The position numbers were made by a program, and so were the translations under genes. Of a stretch of 64,000 bases of DNA, positions 10,378 through 21,047 are shown piece by piece (the stretch's first letter is position 1; each line of letters starts with the position of its first letter). A model generated the notes under the pieces. It saw only the letters and a program-made list of their open reading frames with translations. It was not told where the DNA came from and made no database searches. Source of the DNA: Cristatella mucedo (lineage: Eukaryota > Bryozoa > Phylactolaemata > Cristatellidae); NCBI GenBank assembly GCA_009760855.2, contig WPIO01000007.1, positions 10,788,001 through 10,852,000 of the forward strand. Reading direction: 5' to 3'.

Positions 10378-13276
10378 GTGAGCTGTCAGTGCATATCTTG
10401 TGTGCCTGTGCGTGCAAGTGCGTGCGTGCGCTCCTCTGCACATGCTGAATGTGAGTCTCTTGAGTGTGCGCCTCTGCCAGTAGGTGCCAGTGGATCCACG
10501 TGTGTGCACCAATGTGGGTGCATGTGCTTGCGTGTGAGATAAAGAAAAAGAAAGGGAGTATGCTTTCGAGTCTGAGTGCTTACCTTTCGTGTCGTTAGTC
10601 CTGTCTGTGGTCGTCGTGGACCCGAATGGGTAGGTCTCCGTGTTGCGAAAATAACAAGTAAACACGAACGTTGGCTGATTCAAGAGCCTCATTTGTACAG
10701 TGGTAGACGAGCCTTGGCGGCTGCCATCTCGCCTTGCTCGTAGGCACTTGCTCGTAGGCACAATAGGATAGCCTGCTGCACGACTCGAATTTCCGACCTG
10801 GTCCGGGCCTAGGAAGTTCTAACGCCTTACCCCTAGGCGAGCTGAGTCAGCGGCTTCTCGTTTATAGCAACAGTAGAGACTTAAAGGCCTTGAAGTCAAG
10901 CACTGGAGTGAACGAAGTGCCGTGCGTGCGTCCGAGTCAACGAGCGACTTATTCTGAGCTCTGACGGTGGCACCTAGGGATATAACTGCCAGCTGCGTAG
11001 CTGCCTGAACACAGCACGTAGCTGCTCTTGGATGTGCTGCTGTGGTCAGGGTTAAGCCAAAGGGGCCAGACTCCTTCCCGGACCTCTCCTGAGGCTGCCG
11101 AGCGTATGAAGGCTGAAGGGCTCTGTCCGGCGCCAAGTGACGTTATATTTGCTCGCACCAAGCAAGTGCTTCGTGACGGGTCAGGGTGTGCTGCACTCCC
11201 TTATGCAAGCGGCTGGATGCTGCCTACTGGATGCTTCCGGGAATTGCGAACCGTGCATGCGCCTGCTGAGCCTCCAGTGCACTTCCTGTCTATAATTTCC
11301 GTCCATGGCTCCTGTTTGCTCAGCCGGCTTCCGAAGGACCGCTGGCATGCCAGCAGAGCTTCGGCAGAGCATCGTATGCTCGCTTCGTTGCAGTGGGTTG
11401 TCACCTGCATAGACAGCCAGCTTGGCTCCGTGGCCAAAGATTACGACACCGTGAAGCAACGGCTCTGGCAGGCCGTTGACGAAGAGATTGGTCTGCAAGA
11501 GTGCGAAACGTACAGGTGTGTAGCACTTGCATCTGTTTGCACGCTGGCCGGCCACGTATTGCAAGGCTTGGGGCGCCAGTCTAGCAGGCCGCTATGGCTG
11601 GTCGCGACTCCGCTTACGCAGCTGTTTCTTCAGTCGCGAAGAGTGGTGTCAGTGAACTCACGCTTGCAGCCACGTCGGCTCGTGGACCTTGGATTCTCGG
11701 TGTTGGAAAGCTTATTTGATTTAGCTGTGTGGCGATGAGACCCAATCTGCTCTCACTGGGATTCGCAAACCTGAGATGGAGAACCCGAAAGTGTGCTTCA
11801 GCCACTGTACTTAGGGCCTTACTTACTTACTGTACAAGCCACTTACAGAGTTGATTGGCTGCCAAGTGTTCCCGGAAGGCATTTTACTGCCATTTGTCAC
11901 TTGCATGCACCGTTGGCTGGCTTCGAGCTGTCCATGATTGACCAGGCTTGTCTTGGTCTCAGCTGATTGTGTGTAAGAGACTCATGGTTAGCCGTACGTA
12001 CATGTTAATGTGTTCCGGATGGTCTTGATGTCGAACAAATTTATCTGCGTGCCTCATCTGTGGAGAAGTAACAGTTCGAGAGCCTACCTCATTTTTTTCA
12101 AGACTGCCATGTGAATTGTAGCCTGTGTCTCACCTCTAGATAGCTTGCGGCTCGCCGAAGTTCCCAGATGCTCCGGGGCTTTGGTTTGGGCTCTTGCCAG
12201 CCCGAATACCGACAACTGTGGGGCACAAAGATTCTCTTGCACCCGAGTGTACTGTACATCCAATGCCGTCATCAGAAGTCTTTAAACTTTTAGGTCTCTA
12301 GCTAGAGCTTACTTAGTGTATATGAAATACATACCCTTCAGGGTCCTACCCTAACCTCTGACTCAGGCAGTTTAGCTGTCCCTCTAACCAACCTCAACTC
12401 CTGCTGGAGACCGTGCCATCAGTTCCTATCCACTAATGCCTCAATCTATCCAACAACTGGTGAGCCGTGATGGCACACTAGGTAAGGCGGTTGCTTTCAC
12501 GGCCTCGGTCCCGAGGTCGTGGGTTCGATTCCTGCGGCGGGGCGATCCTTTATCGCCACTGCAAGCGGTGGTGATAGCCGTAAAGGCTCTTCTGTCGCTA
12601 TACAAAAAAGAGTCTGTTAAATCAGCTAGGATTTATTTTATTATTTATCACGGCATTCACAGACTTAACATTATTTACAGCATAGCGTACAAACCACAAG
12701 TTACATACGGTTTGCTTCATTCATGTGAATAGGTTTGCATGCTTAAACTTTCCAGGGTATTATGGTGTTTTAAAAAGGTTATACAAAATACGTGTGGATT
12801 CAGCAGCCATTTTTGTATAGCAACAGTAGAGCCTCAACGGCTGTCACCACCACTTGCGGTGGCAATAAAGGATCGCCCACCAGTGGACTTGAACCCACAC
12901 GCTCGGGACCTATGGATTTGAATCCACAAGCTCGGGACTGAGGCCCTTCTTCAGTCAATGCGCTAGGACAAAGGCCAGCGATAGGTCTATGTAAATGGGT
13001 TAGGGTTATAGCAGTTTTGCTGCTGCATGCTAATTCAGACGAGTCATTGCTTCCTTTGGAGAGTGGTCTGATGCCTGGCGAGTCAGAATAGTTAAAGTAT
13101 CGTAGCATTTCAGTTCACAGCTACAGCAAGTGCCCACTAGTGTAATAGGTGTGGTTGTGTTGTCTCGTGGCAATAATTCCACTTATAAGCTGTCCCTGAC
13201 ACGACTGCTAGCTACCTACTCTTTCAGTGTCAAACTGAAGATGGTAAATAAACGGTCGGCAAACTCGATGCTTCAC

Positions 13277-13312
<36 letters not shown>

Positions 13313-14266
13313 CACTTGATAAAGTGCCCTCAGAGAACTCAATCTCTTTCTAGGTGCTTTACATTTGCTGCAAAGGGAACGCGGTCAAATGTTGAGTGGT
13401 ATCATCCTTGATAAACAACATGAATAACACGGTAAGGGGTGACATGCGCAGGGTCAGCTGACATGCACAGGGTCAGCATGCAAGTGTGGTTAGTGGCAGC
13501 ATGCACAGTGTCGGCAAGCTTAAGCACAAAAGGACGAATCACAGGGACCCACTAAATGCTCTCCTAAATAGGTGCGTTTTTGAGTTATTTTTAAATATTG
13601 TCAGGGGATGTTTTGACGCATGTCGGAAGTGAGTTCCAGGCTTTGGGAGCATTTGAACTAAAGGCACGGTCTCCAAAGGGTTTGAGGTTTGTACGAGGTA
13701 TAGATAAACAATTGGATTCCGAAAAGCGAGTGGTACGATGCTTTGTGTGGTGGGGGAGTAGATCTGAGAGATAGGCTGGAGTCAAAGAATGAAGGGACCT
13801 GAAAGTGAGCGACGAAACCTTGAAGTCGATTGGTTGCTTGACTGGTAAGCAGTGCAGATCGGTGAGAAGTGGTATGATGCGGCAACTGTGATGCTCACGA
13901 CAGACAAGCCTAGCTGCAGAGTTTTGCACCAGCTGTAAGCGCCTGATTGCACATGCCGGTAGGCCAGCAAGCAATGAGTTACAGAAGTCAAGACGATATG
14001 TCACAAATGCATGGACCAACTTAGTCGTGGTATCCTTATCTAAACAAGCCCGAATTTTAGCAGTGTTATGTAGTTGAAAGTAGGCAGACTCGATTGTGGA
14101 GCTGATGTGGTCGTCTAACGAAAGGTCACTCTGGAACATGACACCCAGATTTCGTGCAGATTCAAAAGGAGATATGCTGGTGGAGTCAATTTTGAGCAAT
14201 AGCCTTTCCAATTTCCGAATCACACTGCTTGTGCTAAGTCAATGTTGTGTGTGTGTATGTGTGCGC

Positions 14267-14305
<39 letters not shown>

Positions 14306-14768
14306 GACATTGCCGTGGTAGCATTTTCATCTCGCTAGGTTCTCTGGCACAATTTTCGGTAGACAGAAGCTTCCGGCAATTCTATCCCAGCAGCTATCTT
14401 ATCTTACGGTCTGATTTTAGTTACAACCCTGATCTCACCAGCGACCCATTTGGTGAAGACGGTGCAATATGGAGTTTTAACTACTTTTTCTACAACAAGA
14501 GTAGGAAGAGAATCGTTTTCTTTGCCTGCCGCTGTACAAGGTGGGTTATTTGACTCCCGTATGCGCGGCTGGGATGGTCGGTGGCCTTTTGCTTGCGTAA
14601 TCATCGTCTGTCATTGTGTTTTCCACCAGTGACTGGGACGGTGACAGCAGCACCGGCGACGTTGTCGGCATGGATCAAAGCTTCCTGCCAGAGGCAGCTT
14701 TTGACGTGAGCGTCGACAGCATAACCGGCGCTCGGGAGGCGGAATCAATCGCAGTCGATGAGGACTAG
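10215..14768 (+). CDS. MAF1: MAF1, repressor of RNA polymerase III (C-terminal four exons)
   Basis: MAF1 binds Pol III and, when dephosphorylated under stress or low TOR signalling, shuts off tRNA and 5S rRNA synthesis in the nucleus. Four exons join in phase: 10,215-10,377, 11,394-11,515, 14,421-14,540 and 14,630-14,768. The product shows the conserved MAF1 blocks in order: [14 protein letters not shown] then [16 protein letters not shown]...[52 protein letters not shown]; and an acidic tail ending AVDED before TAG. The first exon is entered after two bases of a codon, so upstream exons carrying the N-terminal block (the part usually starting MKxLE) are missing from my reading. They may be upstream, outside the window, or unrecognised. 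There is no canonical AATAAA close to the stop; the nearest I noticed is near 16,553. Intron 3 carries an L2 relic. Confidence 0.93.
10378..11393 (+). other. MAF1 intron, with SINE-A relic
   Basis: GT-AG intron. A 236-codon open frame runs through its second half into the next exon and on past it (11,028-11,738), but only the 11,394-11,515 part has MAF1 similarity, so I treat the rest as fortuitously open. The intron contains a minus-strand SINE-A remnant at about 10,675-10,850. Confidence 0.75.
10675..10850 (-). repeat. SINE-A remnant
   Basis: GATTCAAGAGCCTCATTTGT at the left end and GCACGACTCGAATTTCCGAC (degraded B-box region on the complement) in the middle follow the SINE-A order on the minus strand. 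Confidence 0.6.
11394..11515 (+). CDS. MAF1: MAF1 exon ([12 protein letters not shown] block)
   Basis: Acceptor TTCGTTGCAG|TGG, donor TACAG|GTGTGT. The 122 bases encode [20 protein letters not shown] and then [19 protein letters not shown], matching the LW.AVDEEI.L.EC.IYS signature of MAF1. It ends two bases into a codon. Confidence 0.93.
12461..12649 (+). repeat. SINE-A, near-complete tRNA-derived SINE
   Basis: A Pol III promoter of tRNA type is visible: A box TGGCACACTAGG at 12,471-12,482 and B box GGTTCGATTCC at 12,522-12,532. A body follows with the inverted words GGCGATCC/TATCGCC and a tail ATTTATTTTATTATTTATC. It is nearly base-for-base the same as the copy at 53,957-54,137, which implies recent mobility. 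Confidence 0.9.
12799..12965 (-). repeat. SINE-A, minus copy with duplicated B-box region
   Basis: The reverse complement of the SINE-A body (AGCCTCAACGGCTGTCACC, GGCAATAAAGGATCGCCC). The B-box-like segment occurs twice (ACTTGAACCCACACGCTC and ATTTGAATCCACAAGCTC), suggesting a small internal duplication. It faces the plus copy at 12,461, so a transcript of this intron could pair. Confidence 0.7.
13278..14240 (-). mobile_element. L2-like LINE, 3' 0.95 kb
   Basis: The (TAA)n run at 13,278-13,311 is the element's 3' microsatellite tail, followed on the minus strand by the 3' UTR and an open C-terminal RT frame (13,591-14,223, 210 codons). That frame reads [52 protein letters not shown], then [19 protein letters not shown] and [19 protein letters not shown]. 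These are the hallmark C-terminal blocks of L2/CR1-clade ORF2. The catalytic and endonuclease parts are missing (5' truncation). Confidence 0.9.
14243..14304. repeat. (TG)n microsatellite
   Basis: A TG dinucleotide run with a few CA/CG interruptions, directly at the 5' break of the L2 piece and about 115 bp upstream of a MAF1 exon. Confidence 0.97.
14421..14540 (+). CDS. MAF1: MAF1 exon (DPFGEDG / FFYNK block)
   Basis: Acceptor CTGATTTTAG|TTAC, donor ACAAG|GTGGGT. The 120 bases encode [14 protein letters not shown] and [20 protein letters not shown], the most conserved MAF1 stretch and part of the fold that contacts Pol III. The opposite-strand frame here is a shadow. Confidence 0.96.
14630..14768 (+). 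CDS. MAF1: MAF1 last exon, acidic tail and stop
   Basis: Acceptor TTTTCCACCAG|TGAC. After one base completing a serine codon the exon reads [19 protein letters not shown] and continues to ESIAVDED and TAG at 14,766-14,768. The acidic, low-complexity C-terminus is typical of metazoan MAF1, though its length varies between species. Confidence 0.9.
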
Positions 14769-15639
14769 ACGAGACGATAGCTGTTTCTCATCGCGAGCCC
14801 TTCTGTCGAGACTTGCGCTGTCTGTACCGGCTTGGTAATGGGCTCAGCAGGGGACGAGCATCAGCAGAGATGGTTGCATTGACTAACCGATGACAGGTGT
14901 TCGTGCACGTACTGGCTTGTGTTGAGTCGTTTAAGTTTCACATTTCTGCAAGAATCCCGCCGACACATCGATGGCGTCTTGCGCTACATTTTTGTTGCTC
15001 GTTTTGCCAGGCAGGGGTTGTCAGTTTTTTGACCCACTCTATCACCGCTTTTTCACCATTCATCGAAGCTGTTTACGGACCGCCCAGGCAGAGTTGGTGC
15101 TTTCCATTACTACTCGTACATCAAGTAACATCTTCACTTGTAGTCTCTTGGCATATTGCGATGAATGCAGCTTTAAGTATTGTTTTTCGATAAGGAGTGC
15201 ACTTAGTCCATAGGGCACTCGGATCATCTGTACATTTGAAACTCGCGCTGTTCATTTTTGTCATTATTGGCCTTCTAAGCCGCTAGCAATAGCAACTGCG
15301 GTTTACGATGCCCATCTTTATTGAGTGCTCGTGCTGGATATTTTTAAATATAGTCTTATTTTAATCCATTTATATGCCTAGTTGCGTTATAATTTCGGTA
15401 CCAAAAAAAATTCTCCTGAAGGTCTGCCTGCATTTTGAATAAGAAGCTGTATACTGTTGCAGCGCTCAGTGACTAGGCGTAATTGTTTTATTATTAGTTA
15501 CACTATTAACCTCAACGCCACTTTCTTTCGTTGTGCTCTGACTCCCCATGCAGCAGCAACATGTCTACTTCAAAGCCCCGTGACTCAGTTTTACGCCTTC
15601 CATTTCCTCGATCCGGCATGCCGGATCGAACTACAAACT
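14769..15639 (+). other. Probable MAF1 3' UTR and downstream DNA
   Basis: No second gene is seen. No canonical AATAAA was noticed in the first 800 bases; near-variants (GAATAAGAA at about 15,436) occur. The extent of the 3' UTR cannot be fixed. Confidence 0.4.
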
Positions 15640-15835
15640 CCGGCGGCGCCTTGTACTGCCTGCCCCTCCGACTCAGGTCGTGTAACAGTGCCTCTAACCA
15701 ACCTCAAATCCTTGGGAGACCATTCGTTCTGTTACAATGCACCCACAACCTGGAACTCGGCCTGCTGACAGCGATATCCCCTGACTTTCGCAACAGGAAA
15801 GTGCAACTAAAAACGCATCCATTCCTCAGAATGTA
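15640..15835 (+). mobile_element. LINE RT C-terminal fragment
   Basis: The frame reads VPLTNLKSLGDHSFCYNAPTTWNSA, matching the conserved [21 protein letters not shown] block of the local L2-like elements. It is an isolated fragment with stops. Confidence 0.7.
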
Positions 15836-15926
15836 TGTAGTCCTTATCATTCGTCCATTTACTAATTCATGCCACAATTGTCTATGCTATCATCACTAAT
15901 TAGTTGATATTTTCTTTAAATATAAA

Positions 15927-16062
15927 TATAATTCATTTGTATAGCGCCCCAAGAGAACTCATCTCTATTCAGGCACTTTACATATGCTTCGGGGGCTCGA
16001 GCCCGCGACCTCAGCCACACAGACCTTGGCCGGGGCGAGTGCCTTAACCGCTGGACCTATCC
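15927..16062 (-). repeat. SINE-B copy, well preserved
   Basis: The minus strand reads an A-box-like GGTCCAGCGGTTAAGGCACTC, then GGTCGCGGGCTCGAGCCCC in the B-box position, then the LINE-like tail and GCGCTATACAAATGAAT. It is one of the best copies of this family. Confidence 0.8.
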
Positions 16063-17565
16063 AGTTCTTTCAGCTCATTTGAAGTGTAGGAAGAGATTTT
16101 GCACGTACGGTGCAATGCAAGTTTTATTATTAGTTACACCAAATAGCGTCTTTGTCAAAGCACCTTGTAGCTACCGTTTGCATTTTTGTTGGGTCTGATC
16201 AGCATGCCATGAGGTCTTGTTCGTTGGTCAGTCCTTATCGATTCTTACCAGTCCACCAGGGCACTCTGTGGAGATGCAATGTTGGTGATCAATCAGCCCC
16301 ACTTAGGTTTGCTGGACTTCTTAGTCACATACATTAAACAAGATTACACCCCCACCCCGTATATGTAAACAAATCCTTAGGCTGATTACATGCTGTTTGT
16401 AAAGACTGTTTTTAACTCCCAGCTGTAGTTAAACTTCAATCAGCCATACCTAGCAGTGTAGGTCCGGACTACAGAGTCGAGTGCTTAATCTCCATTCCTG
16501 GGTGGGCGGAGCTTTTCGCTCTAAAGCACCCGTGGGCTTTAAGGTAATGCCTAATAAAAAATGGAAAGAGAAACCTCTCGTTCAAAAGTCCACCAAAGTC
16601 CGTTCTTGCTGTTTTAAGTGAAGTAATCCGAGGATAAGGAGAAATTTCGTTGATATTTTCCTAATGGCGAGATTAAACAATTGGCTCCTGCATTGGTCTT
16701 GAAGGATCTAGACTCGTTGAAAACACAAATTCCGGCAATTGAAGACGTTGTATTTATTCTGCCTCGTGTCTATCACAGCTGTCTTCTTCCTGACGACCCA
16801 GTGTGATTGCAAAACGTTGCTGGTAAGGTGTGGAATGGCACCAAACGTAGCAAGCGAAATGAGCACCAGCTACTTGAAACTGACCTTTAACCTAGCAATA
16901 AATCCACAGAATATTGGCGACGGTGTGATGAGTAAAACTCCATGCTTAGTAACATTACGGCTACGACTATATTTGTCCAGGATTTGGGCAAACGTCTTTT
17001 CCGTTTTGTAACTTGGCTACTTTTTCTAAACTAAATTGTAACCAGTGAAACTGGATATCATTCCATTATCTTCTTTTAATGTGTCCTCTGATGATTGCCC
17101 TATGCTAAATTGATTCAGAACAGCTTCCCCAGTGGCCATCTTACTAGCCAGGGCTCTTACTACAAAGGCTAACGAAGGATCGTTCAAGCTTACTGGTTCA
17201 CCCTAGGCCATAGTACTTTTAACTTTATTATAACTGCTCTTCCAAAAATGCTATCAGTTTTCTGCAATTAGTAATTAATATGATCGCCGATTGATCTTTG
17301 TGGCAGCAAATTCAGCCTGGTGTGTTCCCTTGCTAAAGGCTCTGTGAAGACCCTACTCTAAAAGCTGATTATCAAGAAAAATCTTTCAAAAAACTTTCAA
17401 AAAGAAAAAGACTTTCAAAGTCCTCTATGTCTCAGCGCCTTCGTAGTTGCCCAAATGCCCCGAGAAGTGCCTTCATTCTTGTATCTCCGTGCCATCGAAA
17501 AAGGATAGATCGAGCTTTACAGCCATTCACTCAGCGACTGCCAGATTTAAGACCACCGAGAAAAG
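16063..17565. other. Unassigned intergenic DNA
   Basis: A hydrophobic frame at 16,739-17,011 looks like a signal peptide but has no ATG (it begins TTG, with a TGA just upstream) and no domain after it. Nothing else is supported. Confidence 0.45.
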
Positions 17566-17569
17566 CCTT

Positions 17570-18290
17570 TTGTGTTTTCAGCTTTTTTTTTAAACGTTGG
17601 AAGGTCATGGGGATATCGAGACGTCATTCGGAAGTGAGTTCCAAGCTTTGCGAGCATACTGGCTAAGGGCACGGTCTCCAGAGGTTTTGAAGTTCATGCG
17701 AGGTGTGGGTAAATGAATGTGATTTAGAAAAGTAGGTGGCATGATGCTTAGCCTTCTGAGGGAATAGTTCTGGTAGGTAGGCTGGAGCCAGAGAATGAAG
17801 GGACCTACAAGTGAGTGATAGGACCTTGAAGTCGATACGCTGCTTTATAGGGAGCTAGTGCAGGTCAGCAAGAATATGTGTGATGTAATAACGGCTACGC
17901 TCACGACAGACAATTTTAGCTACTGAGTTTCGCACCACCTGTAAGTGCCTGATGGCACACGCCGGTAGACCAACAAGCAGTGAGTTGCAGAAGTCAAGGC
18001 GGGATGTTACATTTTTTATGAATTGACCAATTTCAATGTAGTATGGCTGTTTACGCAAGCCCGAATGTTAGCAATATTATGTAGCTGAAAGTAGGCAGAC
18101 TTGAGCCGAAAGATCATGCAAAACCAGCAGAGAGACACTTCCTCTAAGTCTGCATTGCCGAGAAGGTGGTTGAAAACCCTAAGCACTGCTGACTCTGTGG
18201 AGTGATTGGCTCTAAACTAGACTGAAACTAGCCTGCTAGGTTAGAAGGTTTAATGTTCAAAAAAGTTCAGGTGATCTGCCACAGCTTTTT
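17570..18290 (-). mobile_element. L2-like LINE relic
   Basis: Minus-strand RT C-terminal text with [21 protein letters not shown] at about 17,930-18,010 and the recurrent plus-strand words GGCTGGAGCCAGAGAATGAAG and AAGTGCCTGATGGCACACGC. No intact frame remains. Confidence 0.8.
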
Positions 18291-18499
18291 TTAGCGTCTT
18301 TTATCGGAAGTTATTGCCTACGCTTACAGTTAGCAATGCTAGATTGCCCACTGCACGATTTGTACTCACAACTTCGGTCGTGAAGAGCGAGGACCTTATC
18401 TTCTGGGCTATCATGGCCCTGGAACTATCGACTGACATTAAGTCATCTCCTAAAGGAATTTGAAGAGAAGCTGAAAACCTACCTTGATCACATCGAAAG

Positions 18500-18680
18500 C
18501 TCTGTCCGAGCGAGTTATCCTTCTGTGCGGTTGCGTTCTGTTGCGGTTGTATGCAGTTGACCAAGCTTCGAGCGTCGTGACCAAGGGCAGCATAGGTATG
18601 ATTTTTTTGAGCTACCCAGTAAATCTTCTTTTTTTTCGTGTGGGCTTTGCATGTCTGTGCATGATTCACGATTCTGTGAG
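18500..18680 (+). repeat. SINE-C-like copy
   Basis: Shares with 25,940-26,070 the order GAGCGAGTTATCCTTCTGTG, GTGACCAAGGGCA, CCCAGTAAATCTTCTTTTTT and TTGCATGTCTG. It is a dispersed direct repeat of unknown origin. Confidence 0.55.
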
Positions 18681-18714
18681 CGCCTCACTCGAGTGCCTCA
18701 CTTTAGCGCTCTCG

Positions 18715-19160
18715 TAAGCCCGACGGCCTTCCGTAGAGCTAGACCTTGAATGGTGCATCGAGCGCGCACCGTTCGGCAATTCTCGTTGACCCTTTTAAAA
18801 ATTCGGGGTACCCCCAAAAAGTATGGCGGTCCCTTGCGAAGACCGACCGGGATCGGCGCGCTGTCCAGAAGTGCCTTCAGCCTTCAGTGCGAGAGCCGTT
18901 GTTGTTATACAGTCTCCCTCCTGGGAGAGCGGAAGCTACGCGCCGAAGCGCGATGCTCGGGAGCCGCTATAGACCCTATCTAAAAAAGGAATTGGTCGCC
19001 CAATTCAGAGAGCGCGGAGCATCACGTCGAAAAGGGCTATCCGGCAGGCTTATTCGACCCCGTTCAAAAACAATTCGGGCGGTTCCTCCCTGAGAAACGC
19101 CTTGAAGCTGGGCGGCAAAGGCAAGCCGCCCAGATGGGCGGCTGTAGCCCCTCAAAAAGC
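18715..19160. other. CpG-rich tract of unlike composition, with 9 bp hairpin
   Basis: GC- and CpG-rich compared with both flanks. It contains a perfect stem CTGGGCGGC (19,108-19,116) / GCCGCCCAG (19,125-19,133) with an 8-base loop, the palindrome GGGGTACCCC, and repeated AATTCGGG/GCAATTC words. A 115-codon plus-strand frame (18,746-19,093) is basic and resembles nothing I know. It could be a regulatory CpG island or an inserted element. Confidence 0.5.
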
Positions 19161-19419
19161 CCTGTTCTATTCACCTTATTTTTTGGAAAAGCTTTAAGCT
19201 CATACTTTCATCGTGCCTCCTGCGTAAGGCTCTTTTAAGCCTCACCCAAGTAGAAATCGGCACTGTAGGCAAATATTTTTTTAAGACAGCTCGCGAATCT
19301 GTGCGCAGTGCGACCGGCGTGAGGAAAAATAATTAATTCCGTAATCTTGAGTACACCTAAACTATGACCAGTCTCTTAAAAAAGCGATGGTCCGGGAGAA
19401 GTTTTCTATAGTTTGTGTA

Positions 19420-20480
19420 GCTTTCTATTTTGTGTAGCAGCGGAGGTATTGCGACAGCGGTCTCGGCATCTATTTTGTGCTGCTCTGCACTCGGAAAAAG
19501 CCGGCTAGCGCTAGCTCAGCTCAGCTCAGCTCAGCTCCGCTGTGCACACCGGCTGGTATTCAATCCCATTTGCGGGCTGGCGCACCCACCGCCCGGCGCT
19601 CAAAAATCCCCCCCCCAAGTAGGTTTAGGTGCGGCGATTGGAGTACCCTGCCGCGCAACGATCAGCGAGCCTATTAGCTAGCGGCGACCTGCGGCGAGTC
19701 AGTGTATCTATGCCTGCGACTCAGGTTCCGGGTAGACCCGCGCGCTGTTTATTACTCATGAGTACACGAGTAGAGGGTGCTGCGTCGTAAATACGCTGCG
19801 GCTCGGCCGACTGGTTACGGAAGCAGTGGCGACCGCGGCGTCGGCAGCTGCTCCGTCCAATACCCGGTGGTGCGTCGTCGGCCGACTGCGGAGGAAGAGG
19901 AGCGCAAGTTCGCGCTGGGTAGCTGCCGCCCGCTCGCTCATCCGTCGGCCGCTCAGCTGAGTCGCGTCTGCGGCTCAGATCGCTCCGGCGGCTGACGATC
20001 GCGCCGCCGAGCGTTCATCGTCAGCGGCGAAGAGCGCTAAACTCGGAAAGAGCGCGCAGCAAGGTATGCCGTGTCGCACTCGGAATGAGCCGGCTCCTGC
20101 GATCGGCAGGCGCCGTCCGTCAGCCGCTTCGAGCTTCGGAGCGGCTCGGAGCGGCTGCCGAACAGACGGCAGCCCGCCCAATCCTGCGGCGAGTGGCAAT
20201 GTCTCCGCGGCGACGCTGCGGCAGCTTTCCGTATTGCGGCTTGAGCGTCGATCTAGGCCAGGGACTCAAGGCCCGCCTGCATGCCGCCCTTCGGCGTAGC
20301 CGACGGCTCAGCAGCTAGCGGTCGCCCTACTCCAGTCTCTGCCGCCGAAGGCGTGGCTCGCTGTGAGAGTGTGTGCCGGACGCAGACTATAGCATGAACG
20401 TAGCGGTCCGTTAGCTGGCAGCAGCCCTCCTTTCGCGTTCTGCTCGTATAGAGGGTTTTCGTCACACTGCTGCAGATACG
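19420..20480. promoter_or_regulatory. CpG-island-like region, candidate promoter
   Basis: Dense CpG and high GC from about 19,430 to 20,470, with CTCAG repeats (about 19,514-19,540) and clusters such as GCGGCGACCTGCGGCG. None of the frames on either strand resembles a protein. Its place, 6.5 kb upstream of the CLC start exon, together with a splice acceptor just before that ATG, makes it a candidate site of a noncoding first exon or promoter for the CLC gene. This is inference from composition and position only. Confidence 0.35.
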
Positions 20481-20496
20481 CAAGTTGCCTGTTAAT

Positions 20497-20535
20497 GGTA
20501 ATAATAATAATAATAATAGTAATAATAATAATTAA
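20497..20535. repeat. (AAT)n microsatellite
   Basis: AATAATAATAATAATAATAG-type run at the right edge of the CpG-rich region. Confidence 0.9.
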
Positions 20536-20918
20536 AGAATGACATACCCCTGGCAGATGTGTAAGGTGGGGGTTGTTGCAGTCGAGCAGTTAGCTAAGAT
20601 GAGTTGGTAAAAGTTACTCATTACAGCTCCGGCAGTATGCGCATAAGCCTACTTTACCCATCGTGGCAGATCAAAGGTCATCAATGATGACAAAGACTGC
20701 AAGCCTGTCACCAGATGCCTCACAGACAACTCTAACAGAGAATGGATTTTTTTGCTGCACGTTGAGAACTATATAGAGAAGCAACTTCGACTCGGAAGGG
20801 ATGTGATAGGACATTGGATGGCAGAACTGCAGCAAGGTATTTCAGTGAAGCGCATTTTTCTGGATCCTGGGGCCCAGCCTGGCTTGCCTTGTCACAATGG
20901 TGACATAATTCGGACATG

Positions 20919-21047
20919 ATTCATTTGTATAGCGCCCCAATATATCTCTATTCAGGCACTTCACCTATGCCTCAGGGCTTGAGCCCACGACCTCAAACAG
21001 ACCTTGGTCAGGGCGAGCACCTTAACCGCTGGGCCAATCCAGCTCGG
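20919..21047 (-). repeat. SINE-B copy
   Basis: On the plus strand, TTCATTTGTATAGCGCCCCA, a short gap, then CAGGCACTTCACCTATGCC, TTGAGCCCACGACC and GCACCTTAACCGCTGGGCC, the SINE-B order read backwards. A second partial copy (tail only) lies at about 21,145-21,225. Confidence 0.75.

Larger units (their letters stand above)
11516..14420 (+). other. MAF1 intron 3 of those visible, repeat-rich
   Basis: A 2.9 kb intron. It holds a short LINE C-terminal relic (about 12,340-12,440, plus), a near-intact SINE-A (plus), a facing SINE-A (minus), an L2 relic (minus) and a TG microsatellite. The stretch 11,516-12,330 shows nothing I recognise. Confidence 0.8.

Noticed and set aside
11028-11738. 236-codon open frame
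   Set aside because: Only the central 11,394-11,515 part is MAF1, bounded by good splice sites; the rest has no similarity and is intron that happens to be open.
12471-12540. A true tRNA gene
   Set aside because: A and B boxes are present, but the sequence cannot be folded into a full cloverleaf with a matching acceptor stem by eye, and the same unit recurs with a SINE body and tail.
16739-17011. Signal-peptide-like frame KTLYLFCLVSITAVFFLT
   Set aside because: It starts with TTG, has a TGA just upstream and no ATG in frame. A donor-like GTAAGG follows, but no partner exon or domain was found.
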